From NCBI GenBank assembly GCA_001724265.1, contig MEDY01000081.1:62001-126000 (forward strand): 64,000 nt of DNA. The letters run 5' to 3'. The notes under the pieces were generated by a model. The model did not search any database. It saw nothing but the letters and a program-made list of their open reading frames with translations, and had not been told where the DNA came from. This document shows positions 24,728 to 36,300 of this stretch, in pieces. The position numbers were made by a program, and so were the translations under genes. The stretch's first letter is position 1. Each line of letters opens with the position of its first letter. The stretch is from Rhizaria sp. SCN 62-66 (Eukaryota > Rhizaria, unplaced).

Positions 24728-26671
24728 ATGTACTCCTCCTTTGCTGCCGAGGCTTCCAGGGGTCCTGCCCACTCTCGTCCGACTCCTCTTGCGAGCGCCG
24801 CCGACGACCTCGCCCGTGTTGCCGCGGGCCGCAGCGCCGGCCTGCGCTCCTCTCTGCCGATCTCCAACGCTGTCATGTCGGTGGGTGACGCGAGCGACGA
24901 CGAGCTGTTTGCATGCAACGAGGCTGATGTTGCGGCACTCCGCAAGGCCAAACCTTGGGCTAACAAGTACGTCCGTAAAATCCTCTCTCGTATGTACATG
25001 CCATCAAATGCGCTTTATGTTGACTTAATGAAACTATCACGTGTAAATATTAATGATCACGGGTGCATCTTGTATTATTTTATCGGTATGCGACGCATTA
25101 CTCTTTCGGTCACAAATATACATGCGTGTATCCCTTCTGTATCTCACATCATCTCTTCTTTCGACTCGCCTGCATTGCACCGCTCAGCCCGTACTTCTTC
25201 CACTCGTGCTCCGTGTCCGCGCTGGCGGCCATGAAGATGCTGCGCCACACCATCACGGGCCTTGTGCCCGTCCCCAACGCGAACATCAACGCCAGCGCTG
25301 ACAACAGCACGGGCAGCACTGGTACCTCCGACGCTGCGCCCTCCGCGGACTCCGCTTCCGGCCCCACGGGCCCCGTCGAGGTGATGGGGCTGCTGTTGGG
25401 CTTCCCCCGCGCCGACGGCACGGTTGTGGTGACCGACGCCTTCCCTTTGCCCGTGCGCGGCATTGAGTACCGCGTTGAGGCCGCAGAGCAGGTACGGCGA
25501 CAGCTCCAATCATTGCTTTTACGCGAGATCTATTCGGACGTGGTTGAGATGTGTGAACTTTGTTGTGGTTAATGTCAGTTCATATGCGTTTAACTTGTCT
25601 TTTTCCGTGAAACTTTTTACATCTAAGTGATATATCCTCTCAAAACACGCTTCACTCCATTCCCTCTCTTTGCTCCACCTCGCATCGCAGGCCCTGGCGA
25701 TCGCCACGAAGCTGCAGGACTCCGTCGAGGCACGCCGCGTGGAGCGCTTTGTGGGCTGGTATCACTCGCACCCGTTCCCGCTGGCGCCATACTCGCACTG
25801 CCACCTGTCTGCGACGGATGTGTCGACGCAGGCCAACTGGCAGCTCATGGCGCCCGCGTGGACGGCTATTGTGGTCGACCCGCAGCGCGCGCTTGCGACG
25901 GCCTCGCTCGAGCTCGCCGCCTTCCGCACGCTGCCGGCGACCTTCGCGCCTGACGCGGACCGCGCGCCCGATGGCGCGCTCATCGAGGACAAGCGCGCGC
26001 ACACGCGCCGCTGGGGGCTCTCGGCCGGCCGCTACTACTGCCTGCCAGTCAACTTCTTCGCGTCCTCGCTTGGCGCGCGCGCGCTGGGAGAACTCTCGCG
26101 CTCCTCACTCTGGGCGCAGGCGCTCCAGCAGCAACAGCAGCAGCAGCAGGCGCAGGCGCAGGTGATGCAGCAGTTCGCGGCGTCCTCAGCCCCTGCCACG
26201 GCTGCGCGCGCGGCCGCCGCCGTGGCCGAGGCGGCGGCGCGCGCGGCGGCCGCCGGCGACGCGGCGGATGCGGCCGTCGCGGCGGTGGGCGAGGCCGAGC
26301 ACAAGTTCATGACCAAGAGGAGCATTGACGGCGCTTATGATGAGGGCTACAATATCGGCGGCGGCGGCGGTGGTGCTGCTGCGGCTGTCAACAACCTCGC
26401 CGACCGTTCGCGCCAGCTGAGCGTCAAGCACGCCGCCGCTGCGGCAAGCGCGGCGACGGCGGCGGAGCGCGCCCGCGACGTCTCGGTTGCGGCGGGCGCC
26501 GCTGCGGGGACGGCGTGCTGTGACGCCGCAGCCTCGCTCATGCGGCTCGTCGCTCTCACGGTCACGCGCGGGCAGCGCGAAGACGACGACGGCGGCTGCC
26601 ACGGCCACGGCAGCGGCGCCTGCGCTGGGGTGGCCAGTGGCGCCAGCGCGATGCAAGACAATTTTGATTGA
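24728..26671 (+). CDS. CSN5: COP9 signalosome subunit 5 (JAMM deneddylase)
   Basis: CDS joins 24728..24966, 25188..25491 and 25691..26671, giving 507 aa. CSN5 removes NEDD8 from cullins as the catalytic subunit of the COP9 signalosome. After splicing, exons 1 and 2 give RKAKPWANNPYFFHSCSVSALAAMKML, the CSN5 hallmark before the MPN domain (quoted here in part). Then come EVMGLLLGF with the catalytic Glu, TDAFPLPVRGIEYRV, GWYHSHP, LSATDVSTQ and FRTLP, and later RYYCLPVNFFASSLG. The JAMM ligands H-x-H and D are present. However, 11 residues separate HSHP from the conserved Ser, instead of the usual six. The C-terminus is Gln/Ala-rich with a Gly run. CSN5 is usually about 335-430 aa. Stop TGA. 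Confidence 0.9.
24967..25187 (+). other. Intron 1 of CSN5
   Basis: 221 bp, donor GTACGT, acceptor GCTCAG. It splits a codon after its second base. Splicing restores the PWANNPYF block. Confidence 0.85.
25492..25690 (+). other. Intron 2 of CSN5
   Basis: 199 bp, phase 0, donor GTACGG, acceptor ATCGCAG. It joins EAAEQ to ALAIATKLQD. Confidence 0.85.
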
Positions 26672-26786
26672 AAGAGTGGCTTGTGAATTGAGAACCTGAT
26701 GCTTTCCGTAGGGGAGCTTCAATGTCAACGATGATGGCCTGAGGTCCGAGAGTTGTCATGCTTCCAATACATCAATACAAAGACTT

Positions 26787-27191
26787 TTACCCAAATAACA
26801 ATGTGTATCGTGGTGTCGATATAGTATGTTTGCATTCCTGTTGAGTGATATTATCCTCGAAGTCGTCGTCGCTGTCGCTACAGCTGCTACTAAACCCGTT
26901 GCAGCGGCGCAGCGGGAGCTCCTCCATCACAACGGTGTGGAAGTGCAAGATGGCATCGTAAATCTCGCACCACTTCTCGTCGGTGGCCTCCGCGTTGACC
27001 TTGTCGGTCAGATAGACAATCGCCCGCGCCAGCTCCGGCGAGTCCAGGAGCGAGCGGCGACGAGGGCCAACCGCGGAGGATGCAGAGACCCCCCACCCCC
27101 CCCTAAAAAAATCATGTCGCGGTAACAGTAACGTTACTATTAAGGTACGTAAGCAAACATCAAAGATAATGAAAAGAATTATATGTATCAA
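26787..27191 (-). CDS. Small unidentified protein or exon
   Basis: The stretch 27080-26850 on the minus strand is clearly coding in style (C/G-ending codons), with a helical, charged segment LARAIVYLTDKVNAEATDEK and a Ser/Asp-rich tail (SDSDDDFED) before TAA. The N-terminal part up to ATG 27191 is AT-rich and hydrophobic. It may be intron or UTR, because TTTTTTTAG at about 27105-27115 looks like an acceptor. It lies just downstream of GCN2 on the same strand and convergent with CSN5. I do not recognise the family, and the true start or first exon is unknown. Confidence 0.4.
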   Translation of the reverse strand: MIHIILFIIFDVCLRTLIVTLLLPRHDFFRGGWGVSASSAVGPRRRSLLDSPELARAIVYLTDKVNAEATDEKWCEIYDAILHFHTVVMEELPLRRCNGFSSSCSDSDDDFEDNITQQECKHTISTPRYTLLFG

Positions 27192-27339
27192 AGAGCTTTA
27201 AATTAACGCGCATCAAGCAAAAAAAATCATTAAACATTGATAATCACCATACAGGTGTTCCATGAAAGTCTCTTCGTAGTGTTACGCGCAGCACAGACTG
27301 CGAGCTTACAAATTTTCATCGACTTTCCTAACTGGAGGT

Positions 27340-30300
27340 TTACAACATCAGGAAGTCCGCCTTCTTGTCCGGTACGGAATAAACATAGACATACCGTGGC
27401 GCATTGCTGCCCGTCGCCCTGCATGCATCCGTCACGAGCTCCATCAGCGCAATCGCCTTGATCCTGGAGCTCTTGCTGGGGAAGTGCAGCTCCGACAGCC
27501 GCTGGTCTGCAGTCTGCCTGCCCGCAGGCAGCGCGGCGCGCGCCATGACCCGACGCAGAATGCCGAACTCAAGCTCGATCGCGTACAGCAAGTACGACGA
27601 GGGCGCCAGCGGGCCGAGCAGCGGCCGGAGCACGCGGATCACTTCGTGCTCGATGTTGGTCTTCTTGAACGACGAGAGCGAGTTGGCGGGGTCGATCATG
27701 GTCACGACCATCATGTTCGCGTTGCTGCCACCGCTGTCCTTGCCGCCAGCACCGGATCCAGAGGCTCCCGCACCGCCGGAGCCCTTGCCGTCACCGCCGG
27801 TACCGTCTGCAGCCGCGGCAGCCGCAGCGGCAGCGGCAGCGGCAGCCGCCGCAGCTGCAGCCGCACGCTTGGTCATCCGCGCCGGCGGCCCCGCAGCCGC
27901 AGCCGCGCCCGCTGCGCCAGTCGTTGCGTCGCCGCCAGCGCCAGCGGCGCCAGAGTCCCCGGCGCCCGCCGAGGCTGCTGTGGGGGCGCCCGTGGTCGGG
28001 ATGCGGCGGCCCGTGACGTGGCCGACGGCCTCGATGACCGCGGCGGCGTGTTTGTCCTCAACCCAGCCGATGAACTCCTTGGTGGAGATGAGCAGCGTGG
28101 CGACCATGCCGCCGGGCGCGAGGTCGTACACCTCGACCACGTCGCGCTGCTTCAGCAGGTGCGGCTTGAGCAGCACGAGCCAGCGCAACCCGAGCTGCTT
28201 GCAGTACTCCCGCGCCTGCTCGCTGCCCATGACGCTCTCGCGACTCATCTCGGCCCGCATGCCCGCGCGCCACATTTGCGACAGCCACCCGCCCGCGGTC
28301 GCCGTCGCCACGCCCGTCGCTAGCCACAACAGCACGCCCGTACGCGGCTCGCGCTTGGCGAGCGCCTTGAGCCGCTTCTGCAGCAGCTGCGCGTCGTGCG
28401 AGTCGCGCGCCTGGGGCTCCATTGCGAACGCCACGATGCGGTCGAGCGCGAAACACGCGCTGGCGCCTCGGAGCGAAGCGGCCGTCGTCGAGGTCGTCGT
28501 AGACAGCGTGAACGAGGCGAGGGTAGAGTCGAAGCGACCGCCGGAGCACCAAATAGTGCGTTGCTCGACAGAGACAATCGCGGCAGCCGTGGCAGCAGCA
28601 GCGGCAGCAGCAGTGGTTGTCATCGCACTGTTGCCCGCGCCACCAGCGCTGTTCGCATAGGTTGAGAGCGAAGACGAAGAAGCCGAGGACGTGAGGTTCG
28701 AGGGCGTCGTGAAGAGCGCAGCAAGGTTGTTCATCGACGCGGACGTCGTGAACGACTCGCTCGACAGCAGGCCGCCCGTCGCGCCGGTCACAGAGCCGCG
28801 GGACTTGACGATCTTGTCCACCGACGTGTGCAGCTGGTAGATGATGCCGGACGAAAACACGCTCTCGTGCGGCGGCTGCAGAATGAGACCCAGGTCCAGC
28901 GTCGCCGTGATGCCGAGAGACGCCGTGGCTTCAAAGAAACGGCGCAGCTCGGCGAACGTGTCACTCATCATGTGCTGCCAGCGGTGCGCGTTGTCGTCAT
29001 CGCCCAGCGCAAGCGGCACAAAGGGCAGTCCGTGCCCGCCCTGTCCAGGGGCAGCGGTTGTTCCGGTGGCCACAGTGGTCGAGGATGCCATCGCTGCGAG
29101 CACGCGCGTCCGCGGCGGCGTGAGCACGAGCAGCGCGTCGTTGACGCGCAAGAACGCGTTCTCAACGTGTTCGCGCGACGGGTTAGGAAGCAGCGTCGAC
29201 GCGACCATGAAGAGCGACTCGAGCACGAGCGTCGGCACCATGTGCGAGCGCAGCTTGGGCGCGAACTTGCTCATCGCGCGGTCAGAGATCGCTTCGAGCC
29301 GCTTCGCGATCTCCACGAGAGCCTGCGCGGGCGACAGCGGGAACGGGGCCGCGTGCGCGCTGTTGAGGCGAGATGACCGGACACCAGTGCTACTGCCGGG
29401 GGCAGAGCCGGGCGGGACCGCAGCGGTGTTCGCGGCGGTCGTAGCGGCGAGCGCGAGCGTGCTCAGAGCACGCACGTGCGGCATCAGCAAAGTCACGAAC
29501 TCCTTAAAAAACGCCAAGAACGCATTGTACACCTCGGCTGGAGTGTATGTGGGCGCGGCACGCTCGTTGCTGTTGGCAGTAGCCGCAGCGGCGGTCTTGC
29601 CGTCCTTGGCAAGGTGCTCAGTGAGATCAAGCGTCGAGTGAGACAAGTCGTTGCCACCGCGACCAAAACTGCTGCCGAAGCCTGCACTGTTGCTGTTATC
29701 ACCCTTGCTGTGGTTGCTCTTGCGTTGCAGCCCGTTGGTGCCGACGGTGTTGATCGTCGGCGGCGGCAGCTGGTGGTGCGAGGGCGAGGCCAGGTCCAGA
29801 CTCAACGGAGCCAGCACCGTCGCCGGCGACAATGCGGCCGAGAAGTACGGCGACTTGGACGCCAGCGACGGCGCGCGGGCTTGCGGCTGCTGCAGCGTCG
29901 CGGCGACGGGGTGCTCGAAGAAGCAGTGCTGCGCTGCCAGCGCGAGGACGATCTGCATCACAGTCGCGTGCGAGACGTGGGCCGCGAAGCTGGGGATGCA
30001 GCAGTGCGTCAGCGCCTCAGTCGCAGTGTACAACACTTCAGCTGTGAGGATCGAGGACCGCATGTGGGAGGTGTCTTTGTCGACGGTCCATGCAATGTCG
30101 AAACCCGCCTCGAGCGAAGAGCGGAACGGGGGACCCGTGGACGCGGTCTGGTCCGAACGCGTCTTGTACACGCTGTCGAAGTCGTAGCGCCGCAGCTCGA
30201 CGGGGATCGACTGCGGACCCCGCGTCGCCGCGCTGCCTGTGGCCGTGTCCGCAGTGGGGATGGAAAAGAGCCTGTCGCTTTCGTAGTTGTGCGCCACAAA

Positions 30301-33300
30301 GCGCGCGAACGGCAGCGTGAGTGACGGCGGCAACTGCAGCAGCGTGCCCGCAGCGTCCATGAGATAGGTCGCGCGGGGCAAGTCAGAGCGCGAGGTGCGC
30401 GGGATCAGCAGCGGCGTAGACAGGTGCACCGCGCCGTGGCGCTGGAACACGGTCGTCAGTCCGCTCACGACACGGTCCTTGACGCGCGCCTTAGTGGCTA
30501 GTGCGAAGACGCGCTTCGAGTGCGACGACGATGGCGCAGCGATGGTGATCAGTCCGGTGTCGTACACAGTGTCGAACCGGGCGTCGGCGACACGAGAGAA
30601 GAGCTGCTGCACGAGAGGTGTAAAGTAGCCCGACGACTCGTCGCACGCGTACATCAGCGCCTGGTTCATCGTTTCGTGCTCGACCTCGAATGGTACGTAA
30701 CCCGACTGCAGCAATTCTGCCGCGGTCGGCCTGTCCGCGGACCGGCGCTGCACTGAACGCTCGATGATCTCTACGACCTGCTCCTGCTCGAGCGGCTTCA
30801 CCGTGGACTGTGGCGGGAACGCAGCGGCGAGGAAGCCCTCGGGCACGGATCCAACGTCGCGGAGATGGCCGATCTCGACCGCGCGCTCGTATCCGGAGTT
30901 GAACGGGCGCCACATCTCGTAGAACATGATGCCGAGCGCGTAGATATCCGTCTTTGAGTCATAAGCCTGCCCTGCAAGCTGCTCGGGTGAAGAATACACG
31001 CGAGTGCCGACCGCGCCAGTGGTTTCTGACTGGGCCCAGTCGACGGGCCGCAGCGAGTTGTGCCGCGCGAGCACTGCGGTCGACGTCGACGCGTTAACGC
31101 TGCCGCTTTGCGACGCAATCGCGAGACCGAAATCACCCAGCTTCGCGTTGCCGGACGAGTCAATAAACACGTTGGCTGGCTTGATATCGCGGTGGATGAC
31201 GCCGTTGTCGTGGACAAACCGAAGCGCCTGTAGGATCTGACGGTAGTACTTCCACAGCGCGTCGGGCGTCTGCCACAGGGTGTTAGCCTTAATAACGTCG
31301 TAAAGTGTCTCGTTGGCACAGAACTCCATCTGAATGTACAGGTACTCGTACAGACGCAGCGCCTTAGGAACCTTAGCCTCAGCCTTGCGCTGACGCTGTC
31401 GGCGGCGCCTCTCCTGCTCGCGCTTCTTATGGGCTGCAGTCGCCGTCGCTGTCGCAGCAGCCACAGTCGTGGCCTTGACCCTGCCCTTGCCAGCCTTGTA
31501 GTCGGTTTTTCCACTGCTCTTCGCCTTGCCCTTGTCGCTTTTGGCGCCCTTGCACTTGCTGCGCTTGTCAGGCCTGTCAAAGATTTCGGTGAAGTCACCG
31601 TAGTCGTCGTGGGAGAGTGACTTTGTCGCAGTTGCGGAAGATGACGTGGAAGCACAGTTAGCACCAGCAGCAGCACTCAAGCCACGCGCGCTTTTGCCGG
31701 TAGCCTTGTTCTTGCTCTTGTCCTGACCCTTGCTCTTGCTCTTTTGCATCAAGCCGTGACCGTCGTCGTCGTCGTCAGTGGTGCTGTTGTCACCGAACGA
31801 GTAGTCGCTGCCAGATTCAGACTCGGCAGGAGCGAAAGTGAACCCGCCGTCGTCGTCATCGTCAACATCATCATTTTCGTCTTCGTCCTCATCCTCATCC
31901 TCGTCCTCGTCCTCATCAGTCGTGATGTCGGTGCCGTGAGAGCTCCCCATGAACGAGCTGCGCGCAAAGACAACACTGCCGTCATTGTCGTCCTCGTCCT
32001 CATCATGCTCATCGTCGTCGTCCTCGTCATCTTCGTTGTCATCACCCGAGATGTTAGAATCGTAGTCAGAGGGTGAGTACTCATCGCTCCAATCCTCGTC
32101 CTCATCCTCATCCTCATCCTCGTCTTCGTCCTCATCCTCGTCTTTATCCTGCGAGTCATCATCAGGCATCCGCTGAGGCCCAATGCTCTTCTCAACCCAC
32201 GCGTGGTAATACCGCACGATATGCCTGTGGTTCAACCGCGCAAGAGTTGACACCTCGCGCAGAGTCTTCTTGTTCGTAGCAGGATCGTTCGCTTTGAGCT
32301 GAATGCGCTTCACCGCATACGTCAGCTTGTCGACGTTGTGGCGCGCCTTCATCACCTCGCCCTGGCCGCCGGCGCCGAGCCGGCCCAGGTGCGTGTAGTC
32401 GGAACGATAGCGCGAGGGCGTCACGCCGTACTCGGCCTCGAGTGCGGCCTTCTTCTCCGCGAACGCGGCGCGCTCGGTCTCCGCATCGGCGCCGATGAAC
32501 ACGTCCGAAATGCCCGTTCTCATCACGAGCGCGCTGCGTAGTCCGGGCGACACGGTCGTCGAGCCAGGGCGCTGCTGTTGCGACTGCGATTGCGTAGGCT
32601 GCATATGTGTGCGCGCGAACATGATCCCCGTCGCGGAGTTCGACGCGGGCTGTGCAGCGGGAGACAAAGCCAGTCCGCTGCCGCCGCTGGCCGTCGCAGC
32701 GGCCGCGAGCGAGGCCGGCACGAGCGCGGGGGAGCCTGCAAACGACGAGCGCCCGCTAAGCGACGACGACGCGTGCGTGGTGAGCGACGGGGGCGCGAAG
32801 CGAGTGAGCGCGACGGCAGCAGCAGTGCCGGGAGACATCTGCTGTTGGTGCAATGCAAGTGAGTGCGGCGTCGAGCTCAAGCCGGCGCCGCCAGTGCTCG
32901 CAGGCTGAGCTTGCGAGGAAAGCACGAACGACGTGCCGGTGCTGCTCGATGAAGCAGCCGCGGCAGCATCAGATGCGGAGGCAAATGTAGGGGAAGATGG
33001 CGGAAACGGCAGAGGGACTGTCTCGATGAATGGGCTCGCTGAGCGAGAAATCGGACGCGATACTACGCGGTTGATCGGCTTCTCGTGCTTCGTGCGACCA
33101 GTGAGACTCGCCGAGTCAGCCGCCGCGGCCTTTGTATCCTTGCTGGCCTTCGTTGTGGTAGCTTTGTTTGAGTCGGTTGTCTTCGTGCGGCCTAACTTCT
33201 GCGAAGACGGCGCTGCAAGCGAAAGACTGTGTTCATCAAGCCCCAGTAAGCCGAGAGTCAGAGCGCCGCTGCCGCCAATGTTGCCATTGTTGTGTGCATT

Positions 33301-36300
33301 CGGCCCGTGACCGTGAGTGCTGCCACCGAGAGACTCCCAGAGAGCATCAGCGCCCTCGCTTCCGCTGTCACTAGCACCAGCGTCGTCCTCATCCTCATCC
33401 TCATCGTCAGTGTAGTCGCTGGCATCGTTAGTATCGTCGTCGCCGTCCTTGTCCTCGTCGTAAGAGTCGTCGTCGTCGCTGTCACCGCCCTGTGCAAACA
33501 TAGAGCTGCTTAGCGGGCCCAAGGAAAGACTTACACGGCGCTGAGACGACTTCTCAGGAGGAGGCGCGGAAGCCTGTGATGACGACAGAGACTCGCTGCC
33601 CTTTGACGAAGACTTCGACTTTGAGCTAGACTTGGACTTAGCGCCCTTCGTAGACTCGGCGTCGCCCTTAGACTTGGAGTCACCAGCCTTCGCCTTCTTG
33701 CCAGCGCCCTTGGACAATCCGCCGAGAAGCGAGTCAATGATCGCGCTCTTGGTCGGCGAGCCGCGCAGGGCCGCAGCGGCGCCCTTGAGCGACGGCGGGT
33801 GCTCGCGGTCCCCGAGGCTGCTGCTGGGCGTGCTGGGCGACTGGTGCGAGCTCGGGCCGGAGCCGCGGCGCGCGCGGGAGAACATGCCGCCGGGGCTGCC
33901 GATGGTCACGTTGGCGCTCGCGGCGTTGGGAAACGCGCTCGTGAGGGCGCCAGCGTTCGCGGTGGAGTGAGAGAGGAGCGCGGGGGACGGCACCGGGGAC
34001 GGCGGGGCCAGGCCGGGCGGCAGCGGCAGCGGGAACGGGAGTAGAGCCACGGGGCCGTGCTCGCCGTCGGTGTCGCTATCGGCCCCCGCGACAATGTGGG
34101 GGCGCGTAGAGCCTGTGTCGGAGAGACGCGAGCTAGACTTGCGCAACACAGTCGCTCCAACAGCACCGGTTGTCCCAGCACTAGGAGCAATTGTAGCAGC
34201 GGTAGCGCTTGAACTTGCCCCAGTCGCGCGCATGGTCCCAAACGCGGTTTGCTTGCCGGCTGCGTCGCTACCACTCGAGAATGAGTCGTCGGGAGCCTCA
34301 CCAAGCGCGATTGTCGTGGTTCTGCCAGTCGCATTGCTGTTACTCGCACCATTAGTTGCACTCGGGGCAGCTGCCGCGTTACTGGTGCTGTTGCTGCTGC
34401 TGCTAATAGTGCTGCTGTTGCTCGGGTTTGCGCGCGACGACGCCGTCGCCGCGGTCGTCGAGCCCGGCGCCGCGACGCCGCGGGCGCCCAGCGGTCCCGA
34501 CAGGAGCATCGGGCCCGACGTGATCAGCAGCCCGCCCTTGCCAAACTGCGCGCTGCGGCCCGCGCCGCCCGCACCCGCGCCCGCGCTCGAGCTCCCACCA
34601 GCGCCCCCGCCCGCAGCGCCGCCGACGGCCGCGGAAGCGGCGCCGGAGATGGAGAGCGGGCCGGGCAGGTGCGCGAGCCCGCCGACGGCGACGAAGGACG
34701 GCGAGTCGCGGCCGAACTCGCCGCGCAGCAGCCCACTGGGGCGCGTGCTGCGGCTCGCGCTCGTCGCGTCCGACAACATGTCGGAGCCAGAGTCAGAGTC
34801 AGAGTCGCCAGACCCGCTGGCGCGCGGGCCCGCGGCGTGGCCGCGGCGGGACCCGCTGACGTTGGCGGCGTTGCTGGAGACATTGGCGCCGGATGTAGTC
34901 GTGGTGGGGTAAAACACGTCGTCGTCATCGTCGTCATCGTCGTCGTCGCCGTTGCCTCTGTTTCTACCGGCGATCGCGTTGCCGGCCGCAGCCGCATTGC
35001 CGCCACGCTGGTGCAGCTTGCCCTTGCTCTTGCTCTTGCCGAGAATCGTGGTCGTCGTAAGGAACTGATCCGAGTACAGCGGCTGGCGTCCGCTGCGCGC
35101 ATCGTTGCCGTCCTCGTCGTAGTCATAGTCGCCGCCGTCGTCGTCGTCACCATCAGCGTAGCTGCGGCCGTCGTCGCCGTCGTCGTCGTCGCCGTGGCCG
35201 CCGTTATTGTCGTCGTCGTCAATGCCGTAGTCACGGAACTCGCCCACGACTTCGGCGTACACCTCGTGCTCGCCGCTCTCCGCAGTCAGAGACAACAGCT
35301 GCTGGCGCATGCGGGCGCGGTTCTTCGCCTTGGCCGCAGCTGCAGCGGCCGCGGCGGCGGCGTCGCTCGCGCTCTCAGGCTCTTTGCCTGACGAGCTTGA
35401 CTTAGCCTTGTCTTTGTGCTTGCTGCCGTGCTTGCTGCGTTCTTTACTAGGATCGCGATCCTTGGGCTTGTCTTTGCCGTGTCCGCTGCGGCGCTCGCGG
35501 TCCTTTTGCTTCTCCTTCTTGTCGTTGAAGTGCTTCTCGCCGCGGCTGTCGCGGTGACCGCCGCCACCGCCGGAAACGCCCGTGATCGTGATTGTCGGCG
35601 CAATCGCCGCGGTGACCGTAGCGCGAGAAGAGCTGCGCGGCGTGCCCGCTGCAGTCGCGCTCGCTACGACGCGAGCGCGGCTGTCGGCGTGAGGCTGAGG
35701 CTGAGACTGCGACTGCGACTGCGAGAGCTGCGACGGCGTCTGCGACTCGATCTGCGAGACGAGCCCGCCGATGCTGCTCGCGTGCCCGCTGCCAGTGCTG
35801 TTCACGGTCGACTGACGCAGGAATGCCTCGAAGCTGAGCCCGACGCCGCTGTCGTTGTCGTCGAACGCGTTGGCCAGCGCGGCGCCCATGCCGGTGCTTG
35901 TCGTGCTGATGCCGCTGGCCGCGGGCGCGAGGGGCTTGACGCTGATGGCGGCCGACAGACTCGGGCTGGGCGACAGAATCGCGCGCGCCACCGCGCTGCT
36001 GCCGCCTCCGTTGGCGTTCACAGCCGCGCCAGTGTTGTTGTTAACGCCACCGGTGTTCGTGGGAAGCAACGGTGACGATGCGGCAGCGAGCGCCCTCGCG
36101 GTCGCCGTGCGCGGAGACTGCACCGGCAGCAGCAGCGGCGACGTCGAGTCGAGCGGAATCATCATGACCCCGCCGCCGCCGCCGCCGAGCGCGCCCGGGA
36201 GCCCGTGCGGGTGGCCGTGTGGGTGGCCGTGGGGCGGGGCGAGCGCGGTGGGCAGCATCGGGGAGCCCGAGGCCGCGAACAGGGCGGGATCCAGCGACTG

